DNA from: CAWBYL01 sp963793025
GTDB taxonomy: Bacteria; Actinomycetota; Acidimicrobiia; Acidimicrobiales; Acidimicrobilacustridaceae
Assembly (NCBI GenBank): GCA_963793025.1
Contig: CAWBYL010000004.1
Coordinates: forward strand, 186,001 to 250,000
DNA length: 64,000 nt
Reading direction: 5' to 3'
Shown here: positions 57,947 to 64,000 of the stretch, piece by piece
How the letters are laid out: each line of letters opens with the position of its first letter
Position numbering within the stretch: the first letter of the stretch is position 1
Translations under genes and position numbers: made by a program
Notes under the pieces: model-generated
What the model saw: the letters and a program-made list of their open reading frames with translations, nothing else
What the model was told of the DNA's origin: nothing
Databases searched by the model: none

Positions 57947-57987
57947 GTCAGGCCCTCGCTCAGGCCCTCGAGGTCAGGCCCTCGCGG

Positions 57988-59115
57988 TCAGGGGGCGAGG
58001 GTGTCGAAGCTGGTGAAGCCGCTCGGCCCGTGCACCCCGACCACCAGGTTCTCGTGCATCCCGTAGCCGACGCGACCGTCGTCGGTCTCGAAGCGGGACA
58101 GCGTCTCGTTCAGGAACGACAGGTCGAGACGTTCGGTGGGGGCACCGATGTGATGGGTGAGGCCCTGCACCACCAGCGGCCCCTGGTACACGCCGTGGCC
58201 CCACTCACCGTCGAACATGTAGCCGGAGCCGGCCTTCAGGTACACGGTGCGCAGCGGCGTGCAGGAGACGCGCGGACCGGTCGGTGCGCCGTCCGGACCG
58301 GTGAAGCTGACCACCGAGTGCTTCAGCTCACGGGTGCCCGAGTGCCACTCGACCTCGATCTGCGGGGTGCCGATGTGGGTCGGCTCGGTGCCGCTGTCGA
58401 TGGGGGACACGAGCTCGCCTTCCTCGTTGACCCGATTGCCGTCGGCGTCCTCGTCGATGGTGATCTTGATCATGGAGCCGTCGTCGAACTGCATCGGCAG
58501 CCACTGGTGGAAGAAGCCCCGAGTGGCCTCCTCCTTCACGCCGATGCCGGGGTGCTCGCGCTCGCCGACGGGCCGCACGCCCCAGGAACGGTCACGGGCG
58601 CCCCACCACGTGGCCGGGTCGACCTCGTAGGTGGTGCCGCCGGCGGTGAGGGTGCCGGTGTAGGCGCCCACCTGGGCATAGCGGAAGACGTCCTGCACCC
58701 GACGGCTCCCGCGCATCTGGATCGTCTTGGGCTCGGCCAGGGCGGCGACGGTGCCGTCGTAGCGGAGGTCGAACGACACCCCCCACTCGTTCTCCTCGCA
58801 CACGAGACGGAGCGAGCGCAGGCCCTCGAGCACCTCGATGCGGAACGGCCCGACCGACGACGCCAGGCGATCACCGTTCAGCTCACCCGAGGCGCGGACG
58901 GTGTGCTGGGTGTCGCCGACGGACACCGAGACGAAGGCGTCGATGACGCCGAGGTTCGGGTACTGGCCCATGCCGGCCACGAGGAAGAGCTCGTCGGAAC
59001 AGGAGTGCATGTTGAAGTAGTGGCGGTCGTAGAAGTTGCGATCACTCGTCCCCACGGTGTCGAACGGCTCGGGGATCTGGTGGGCGAGGTAGTCGTCCAT
59101 CGGGCTGATCGGCAT
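57988..59115 (-). CDS. Conserved hypothetical, lipocalin-like/CrtC-AttH-type fold suspected
   Basis: A soluble 375-aa beta-rich protein with no signal peptide. A distinctive central motif WWGARDRSWGVRPVGERE (about residues 170-187) and FNMHSCSDELFLVAGMGQYPNLGV near the start resemble actinobacterial proteins currently held as DUF7064/7065-type, which are distantly similar to hydroxyneurosporene-synthase/AttH-like barrels. I am not sure of the family number. A GAGAGG site lies before the ATG. Such genes are often next to lipid or steroid metabolism genes; the function is unknown. Confidence 0.75.
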   Translation of the reverse strand: MPISPMDDYLAHQIPEPFDTVGTSDRNFYDRHYFNMHSCSDELFLVAGMGQYPNLGVIDAFVSVSVGDTQHTVRASGELNGDRLASSVGPFRIEVLEGLRSLRLVCEENEWGVSFDLRYDGTVAALAEPKTIQMRGSRRVQDVFRYAQVGAYTGTLTAGGTTYEVDPATWWGARDRSWGVRPVGEREHPGIGVKEEATRGFFHQWLPMQFDDGSMIKITIDEDADGNRVNEEGELVSPIDSGTEPTHIGTPQIEVEWHSGTRELKHSVVSFTGPDGAPTGPRVSCTPLRTVYLKAGSGYMFDGEWGHGVYQGPLVVQGLTHHIGAPTERLDLSFLNETLSRFETDDGRVGYGMHENLVVGVHGPSGFTSFDTLAP

Positions 59116-59182
59116 GGCAGGGGTTCCTCTCGGCAGCGACGGGTCGAACGTAGCGCAGCGCTCGGACGGCGGAGTCGGGGTC

Positions 59183-59188
59183 TACGAT
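59183..59188 (+). promoter_or_regulatory. -10 hexamer TACGAT of the CLC gene
   Basis: TACGAT ends seven bases before the GTG at 59196; no Shine-Dalgarno is present. Confidence 0.45.
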
Positions 59189-59195
59189 CGGCGCC

Positions 59196-60494
59196 GTGGC
59201 GGCCAGCGGAGACGGAGAGCGGACGGTCCTCGGGCACCGCCCGAGTCGGTTCCTGCGCACGCTCGTCGTGGCGGTCGTACTCGGTGCCTTCGGTGGTCTG
59301 GTCACCGTCGCCTTCGTCTGGCTGCTCGAGAAGATCCAACACGTCCTCTGGACGTGGCTCCCCGACACCCTCGATGTCGACCAGAACACCTGGTACTTCG
59401 TCATCCCGATGGTGCTGGTGGGCGCCGTGCTCCTCGGCCTGGCCCGTCGCCGTCTGGGCGAGTACCCCGTCAACATCGAGCAGGCCATGGAGGACCACGC
59501 CCGCGACGGCGAGTTCGACCACCGCCACATCGCCCAGGCCACGCTGATCTCGCTCATCTCCCTGGGCTTCGGCGCCGCCCTCGGCCCGGAGGCGGCTCTC
59601 ATGGCCATCCTCGGTGGGATCTCGAGCTGGGTGGCTCGGGTCATCGACGCCAACACGACCGAGGAGGCCGATCTCTCTTTCGTCGGCATCAGCGGGGCCT
59701 TCGGAGCGCTGTTCGGCGTGGCCGGCTCGGCCGCCCTCACCCTCGATCCGCGAGGCGACGACGTCGCCGACGCCCGTTCGGGTCGGCTGCTCCGCGTGAT
59801 CCCGGGGCTCCTGGCTGCTCTCGCCGGCCTGTACATCTACCGCCACCTCGGCACTGCGGACCACTACTTCGACCTCGGGCTCCCGTCCTACTCGTTCTCC
59901 TGGTCGGACCTGGCGTGGTCCGTGCCGGTGACGGTGGTCGGGGCGGCCGTCGGGCTGGCCTTCCTCGGCTTCTGTCGGGTCACCGACCTCCTCCTCGCCC
60001 CGCTCGCCGGCCGTGCGGTCCTCGAGTCGGTCGTCGGGGGACTCGGGTTGGCGCTGCTGGCGTGCTGGTCCGCCCTGGTGCTGTTCTCGGGCCACCAAGG
60101 GGTCGACACCCTGATCAGGGAGTACGGCGACGACTCGGTCCGCTTCCTGGTGCTGATCGCCGTGGCCAAGTTGGTGGCGGCGTCGCTGCTGTTGAGCGCC
60201 AAGTGGAAGGGGGGCCGCTTCTTCCCTCTCATGTTCGTGGGCGCCGCCGTCGGGTTGGCCATGAGCGAGATGACCACGAGCATCGGCGAGGTCCCGGCCA
60301 TCGCCGCCGGGATGACCGTCATCGTCGGAGTGCTCATCGGGCGCCCGCTCGTCGCCGCCGTCTTCATGATCTTCTTCTTCCCCGTGGCCGCCTGGCCGGT
60401 GGTGCTGGTGGCCGCAGTGGTCGGAGGGGTCGTCGGGGGCCGCCTGGGCAAGCGCATCGAGGGCAGGACCGAGGCGCCGCCGGCGGTGACCTGA
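59196..60494 (+). CDS. CLC-family chloride channel or H+/Cl- antiporter
   Basis: A 432-aa integral membrane protein with the CLC topology. The pore helix segment FGAALGPEAALMAILGG corresponds to the G(R/K)EGP motif of the family, and KWKGGRFFPLMFVGAAVG to the third anion-binding element (GGxFxP). The first GSGIP-type motif is not obvious, and the gating Glu is in GPEAA, so its transport mode is uncertain. GTG start, leaderless in appearance. The stop is 4 bp from that of the convergent acyl-CoA synthetase. Confidence 0.92.
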   Translation: MAASGDGERTVLGHRPSRFLRTLVVAVVLGAFGGLVTVAFVWLLEKIQHVLWTWLPDTLDVDQNTWYFVIPMVLVGAVLLGLARRRLGEYPVNIEQAMEDHARDGEFDHRHIAQATLISLISLGFGAALGPEAALMAILGGISSWVARVIDANTTEEADLSFVGISGAFGALFGVAGSAALTLDPRGDDVADARSGRLLRVIPGLLAALAGLYIYRHLGTADHYFDLGLPSYSFSWSDLAWSVPVTVVGAAVGLAFLGFCRVTDLLLAPLAGRAVLESVVGGLGLALLACWSALVLFSGHQGVDTLIREYGDDSVRFLVLIAVAKLVAASLLLSAKWKGGRFFPLMFVGAAVGLAMSEMTTSIGEVPAIAAGMTVIVGVLIGRPLVAAVFMIFFFPVAAWPVVLVAAVVGGVVGGRLGKRIEGRTEAPPAVT

Positions 60495-60498
60495 GGTC

Positions 60499-62016
60499 TC
60501 AGGCGCCGAACAGTTCGGCCACCGCGCCCTTCGTGACCTTGCCCATCGCGTTGCGGGGCAGGTCGTCGACCGCCAACCAACGCGTCGGGACCTTGGCCGC
60601 GGCCAGCCGCTCCTTGCCCCATGACCGCAGGGCGTCGGGGCCCGGCTCGTTCTCGCCCGGCTCCGGCACGTAGGCGATGGCGACGCGCTGGCCCCACTCG
60701 TCGTCGGGCAGGCCGACGACGGCGCAGTCGGCGATGCGGGGGTGGGAACGGAAGACCTCCTCGATCTCGAGCGCGGAGACCTTCTCGCCGCCCGTCTTCA
60801 AGATGTCGACCGAGGCCCGACCGAGCAGACGGAACCCGTCGTCGTCGTGCACGGCGACGTCGCCCGTGCGGAACCAGCCGTCGACGAAGGACTCCGCGGT
60901 GGCGCCCGGGCGCTGCCAGTAGCCGGCGAAGACCTGGGGGCCACGGACCAGCAGTTCGCCGGGCAGGCCGTCGGCGACGTCGTGCCCGGACTCGTCGACC
61001 AGGCGCACCTCGACGGCGGGGAAGGGTTCTCCGACGTGGCCGGGGACGCGGTGGTCGAGGCGGTTGGACAGGACCATGCCCAGCTCGGTCATGCCGTAGC
61101 GCTCGAGCAGGACGTGCCCGGTGAGCGCCTGCCAGCGGTCGAGGGTGGCGGCGGGTAGGGCGGCCGATCCCGACACCATGAGGCGCAGGCCGGCCGCTCC
61201 CGATGACCAGTGGTCGCGGGTGGCGGTGTCCGCCGCCTCCCACGCGCTGACGAGTCGGGCGTAGACCGTGGGCACGGCCATGAAGACGGTGATCCGGCCC
61301 GAGGCCAGACGATCCCAGGTGGCGACGGCGTCGAACCGACCCGGTGCCTCACAGCTCGCGCCGACCCACAGGGGGCACAGCGTGACGTTGACGATGCCGT
61401 GCACGTGGTGCAGCGGGAGGATCAGGAGCGCCCGGTCGTCGGGTCGCCAGCCCCAGGCCTCGACCATCCCGGTGATCTGGGCGGCGACGCTGGCGTGGGT
61501 GTGAACCGCTCCCTTCGGCTTCCCGGTGGTGCCACTGGTGAACACCATCAGCGCGGGACGGTCGGGGTCGACCGACGGAAGCGGGGCGAGGTCGGCCGTC
61601 GGCGCGGGCATGCCCTCGGGCCCGAGGACGGCCACCACCGCGCAGGCGGGCGCGGCCGCCTCGGCGGCGTGACGATGCTCCTCGGACACGACCACCGCCG
61701 TGGCGCCACTCTCGGCGATGACGTAGGTGAGCTCGGCGGTGGGATGGTCGGGGTGGAGGGGGACGGCCAGTCCGCCGGCGAGCCATGTGCCGAGCAAGCC
61801 GGTGACGAAGTCGCGGCCGGGCCGGGCGAGGATGGCGACCCGGTCACCGCTCAGGTCGGTGCGTTCATCCAGGAGCCGCCGGGCCAGCTCGGCGGCCCCT
61901 CGGGCCAGGGCGGCGTAGGAGTGGGCGCCGTCGGGGTCGATGACGGCGGTGGCCTCACCGAACCGGGCGATCCGTCGGGCGAGCAGAGCATCGTCGTGGG
62001 CGTCGGCTGGCTCCAT
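60499..62016 (-). CDS. AMP-dependent acyl-CoA synthetase, malonyl-CoA synthetase (MatB)-like
   Basis: A 505-aa adenylate-forming ligase. The P-loop VFTSGTTGKPKGAVHTH, the LLERYGMTELGMVLSN segment, GWFRTGDVAV and the catalytic-lysine end PRNAMGKVTK are intact. Its short length and the sequence GYWQRPGATAESFVDGWFRTGD resemble malonyl- or methylmalonyl-CoA synthetases, though other short-acid substrates are possible. The ATG at 62016 follows GGGAG by four bases. Divergent from the enoyl-CoA hydratase, with a 106-bp shared promoter region. Confidence 0.92.
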   Translation of the reverse strand: MEPADAHDDALLARRIARFGEATAVIDPDGAHSYAALARGAAELARRLLDERTDLSGDRVAILARPGRDFVTGLLGTWLAGGLAVPLHPDHPTAELTYVIAESGATAVVVSEEHRHAAEAAAPACAVVAVLGPEGMPAPTADLAPLPSVDPDRPALMVFTSGTTGKPKGAVHTHASVAAQITGMVEAWGWRPDDRALLILPLHHVHGIVNVTLCPLWVGASCEAPGRFDAVATWDRLASGRITVFMAVPTVYARLVSAWEAADTATRDHWSSGAAGLRLMVSGSAALPAATLDRWQALTGHVLLERYGMTELGMVLSNRLDHRVPGHVGEPFPAVEVRLVDESGHDVADGLPGELLVRGPQVFAGYWQRPGATAESFVDGWFRTGDVAVHDDDGFRLLGRASVDILKTGGEKVSALEIEEVFRSHPRIADCAVVGLPDDEWGQRVAIAYVPEPGENEPGPDALRSWGKERLAAAKVPTRWLAVDDLPRNAMGKVTKGAVAELFGA

Positions 62017-62122
62017 GCGTCTCCCCGGTGGTCCTGTCCGGCGACCGTAGCGGGCGCCCACGACGCGGATGAGAGGATGTCGGGGCCCGCACCGACGGGC
62101 ACCGCTACGAGGGGGACATCCG

Positions 62123-62905
62123 TTGCTCGCCATTAACGACGTCGACCGCATCCGCACGATCACGCTCGACCGCCCCGACGCCCTGAACGCGTTCAACGAG
62201 GCGCTCTACGACGCCACCACCGACGCCCTCATCGACGCCGCCGCCGACCGCTCCGTGGCCGTGGTGGTCATCACCGGTACAGGACGGGCCTTCTCGGCCG
62301 GCACCGACGTGGTGGAGATGGCGACCCGCAACGCCGGTGGCCTGGAACCGGGCCGTCACGGGTTCCCGGGCCTGATCGACAACCTGGTGGAGTTCCCCAA
62401 GCCCCTGATCTGCGCGGTGAACGGCCTGGCACTGGGGATCGGGGCCACCATGCTCGCTCTGTCCGATCTCGTGTTCATGTCGGCCGATGCCCGGATCCGG
62501 TGCCCGTTCACCGACCTCGCCGTGGCCCCCGAAGCGGCCAGCAGCTACACCTTCCCCGCGCTGCTGGGTCGCCACGACGCCATGTGGGCGCTGCTCAGCT
62601 CGACCTGGCTGTCGGCCGCCGACTGCAAGGAGATGGGCCTGGCGTGGCGGGTGTGCGAGCCCGACGAGCTGATGGAGGAGACGATGCGCCACGCCCGTGT
62701 GTTCGCCTCGAAGTCGATCGACTCGCTGATGGAGAGCAAGAAGGCGGTCATCGCCGCTCTGCGCCAACCCATCGCCGACGCCCGTGAGCGCGAGAACGCC
62801 GCGTTCTCCCGGCTGTTGGGCAAGCCCGCCAACATGGAGGCGCTCACCGCCCTGGCCGAACGCCGTACGCCGGACTTCGCCGCGATCGACCTCGCCGAGG
62901 GCTGA
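62123..62905 (+). CDS. Enoyl-CoA hydratase/isomerase (crotonase) family
   Basis: A 260-aa crotonase-fold enzyme of CoA-thioester metabolism. ITLDRPDALNAFNEALYD is the typical start, GRAFSAGTDVVEM gives the first oxyanion-hole part, and NGLALGIGATMLALSDLVFM the second. The positions of the two hydratase glutamates are not both Glu, so isomerase or another crotonase reaction is possible. TTG start with GGGGGA about six bases before. The polymerase gene follows after 12 bp. Confidence 0.92.
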   Translation: MLAINDVDRIRTITLDRPDALNAFNEALYDATTDALIDAAADRSVAVVVITGTGRAFSAGTDVVEMATRNAGGLEPGRHGFPGLIDNLVEFPKPLICAVNGLALGIGATMLALSDLVFMSADARIRCPFTDLAVAPEAASSYTFPALLGRHDAMWALLSSTWLSAADCKEMGLAWRVCEPDELMEETMRHARVFASKSIDSLMESKKAVIAALRQPIADARERENAAFSRLLGKPANMEALTALAERRTPDFAAIDLAEG

Positions 62906-62917
62906 GCGGACCCGACC

Positions 62918-63886
62918 GTGACGACCCCGCCCCGTTGGGATCCCGTCACCGCCGACGAGCTGGACGCCCTCGACCTGCTGGGGGCCAAGGGGACCTGGGC
63001 GGTGGCCGGGCGGGAGGTGCCGCTCACGAACCTCGACAAGGTCCTGTTCCCCGGTCGGCGGGGCGAGGCGCCGCTGACCAAGCGCGACCTGGTCCGCTAC
63101 CACGCCGAGATCGCTCCTCACCTCCTGCGCTACTCCTACGACCGGGCCGTGAACCTCAACCGGTTCCCGAACGGCGTGGAGCGGCCCGGTTTCTGGCACA
63201 AGGCCGTGCCCACCCACGCCCCGGAGTGGATCGCCACCTGGGACAACGATGCCGCTGGGGAGAGCGAGACGCGTCGCTACTTCGTCGTCGACGAGGTCGC
63301 CTCGCTGGTGTGGATGGCGAACTACGGCGCCGTCGAGCTCCATCCGTGGACGTCGGCGACGACGGCCCCGCGCCGGCCGACGTGGGCGCTGATCGACATC
63401 GATCCCGGCACCCGGACCACCTTCGACGAGGCGCTGGTGCTGGCCCGGCTCTACCGCACCGCGCTGGAGCACCTGGAGGTGGTGGCGGGCCCGAAGGTCA
63501 CCGGGCAGCGGGGAGTCCAGATCTGGGTGCCCATCGCCCCCCACTACGAGTTCAGCGAGACCCGCGACTGGGTCGAGAAGGTGAGCCGGGTCGTGGGGGC
63601 CACGGTGCCCGAGCTGGTGAGCTGGCGCTGGCACAAGGACGAGCGCGCGGGCCTGGCCCGGCTCGACTACACCCAGAACGCCATCAACAAGACGCTCGTC
63701 GCCCCGTTCAGCGCCCGCCCGGCGCCGGGAGCGCCGGTGTCGGTGCCCATCACCTGGGACGAGCTCGACGACCCGGACCTGGCGCCGGACCGCTGGACGA
63801 TCCGCACGGTCATGGACCGGGTGGCCAACGTCGGGGATCCCCTGGCCGAGCTGGTCGGCGTCGAACAGGACCTCCCCGTCCTCTGA
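62918..63886 (+). CDS. LigD-type polymerase (PrimPol) domain protein, stand-alone
   Basis: An archaeo-eukaryotic-primase-fold polymerase of the NHEJ type, 322 aa, with no ligase or 3'-phosphoesterase domain. The metal-binding ALIDIDPG (DxD, about residues 165-172), the conserved NLDKVLFP near the start, RFPNGVERPGFWHKAVP, and KVTGQRGVQIWVPI with the phosphate-binding region are present. In actinobacteria such solo polymerases work with Ku and a separate ligase in double-strand-break repair. Neither partner is visible before the window ends. GTG start 12 bp after the hydratase. Confidence 0.94.
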   Translation: MTTPPRWDPVTADELDALDLLGAKGTWAVAGREVPLTNLDKVLFPGRRGEAPLTKRDLVRYHAEIAPHLLRYSYDRAVNLNRFPNGVERPGFWHKAVPTHAPEWIATWDNDAAGESETRRYFVVDEVASLVWMANYGAVELHPWTSATTAPRRPTWALIDIDPGTRTTFDEALVLARLYRTALEHLEVVAGPKVTGQRGVQIWVPIAPHYEFSETRDWVEKVSRVVGATVPELVSWRWHKDERAGLARLDYTQNAINKTLVAPFSARPAPGAPVSVPITWDELDDPDLAPDRWTIRTVMDRVANVGDPLAELVGVEQDLPVL

Positions 63887-64000
63887 GCGGCCAACGAGGG
63901 CGTCGGTTCACCGGGAACTCACAGGAGATCCTGGTACCTCTCTCACCTTCGGGCGGCCGCCGCCTTACCCGCCCCGACCATGGTGATGTCACCCCTCCGG

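Noticed and set aside
63887..64000. Start of another gene (ATG at 63979 on the plus strand, or a short minus-strand frame)
   Set aside because: Only a few codons are visible before the edge and neither frame has a ribosome site or recognisable sequence.

Overview
The window is GC-rich DNA (about 70% GC by eye) from an actinomycetote. An Acidimicrobiia-type (Iamia/Ilumatobacter-like) organism is inferred from the many GTG and TTG starts, the abundance of acyl-CoA enzymes, the secreted QCNGSG-repeat protein and the many starts that look leaderless. No rRNA, phage, transposase or CRISPR array was seen. About 60 protein genes, one tRNA, one riboswitch and several operator-like and terminator-like elements are described. 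Three genes carry single-base frameshifts in C or G runs, which suggests consensus errors in the assembly as much as true pseudogenes.

1-26 kb is mostly housekeeping and lipid metabolism: an acyl-CoA synthetase cut by the left edge, two short-chain/crotonase enzymes, an ArsR-SulP transporter pair, a PAS-GGDEF cyclase, an acyl-CoA dehydrogenase followed by lgt, a kinase-fold protein, a glutathione peroxidase, a DEAD-box helicase with a downstream adenine DNA methylase, and a methionine operon (SAM riboswitch, metX, a PLP-dependent sulfhydrylase, Fpg/Nei glycosylase). Three tandem 61-bp repeats lie just upstream of the riboswitch. Then come a Thr-rich membrane protein, a three-gene unit around DUF4202, tRNA-Gly, a lipoprotein, a PhyH dioxygenase and a fused receiver-like/thioredoxin-reductase-like protein.

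26-42 kb is the most distinctive part: a catabolic cluster. A tightly overlapping five-gene unit (Baeyer-Villiger monooxygenase, two-domain SDR, amidohydrolase, 98-aa unknown, VOC protein) is followed by a 3Fe-4S-type ferredoxin, a tandem-fused double TetR regulator, a second amidohydrolase, a DUF35/thiolase-like pair resembling steroid side-chain retro-aldolases, a P450 and a CaiB-type CoA transferase, then a kinase-fold protein and a sulfatase. Five copies of one inverted repeat, cTRACR-N4-CGTCA, sit in the promoter regions of this cluster and nowhere else that I noticed. I infer that the double TetR protein controls the whole set. The genes suggest oxidation of a cyclic ketone, terpenoid or steroid-like substrate followed by CoA-dependent side-chain cleavage; the substrate is not identified.

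42-64 kb holds a large MalT-type LuxR regulator with shared dyad elements, a DUF6325/SHOCT stress-type unit, a secreted QCNGSG-repeat protein, an SRPBCC/CrtI-like pair, a secreted beta-helix protein, an MFS exporter, a NarL-type two-component system divergent from an MMPL exporter, a conserved hypothetical, a CLC channel, a malonyl-CoA-synthetase-like ligase divergent from an enoyl-CoA hydratase, and a LigD-type polymerase-domain protein at the right edge.
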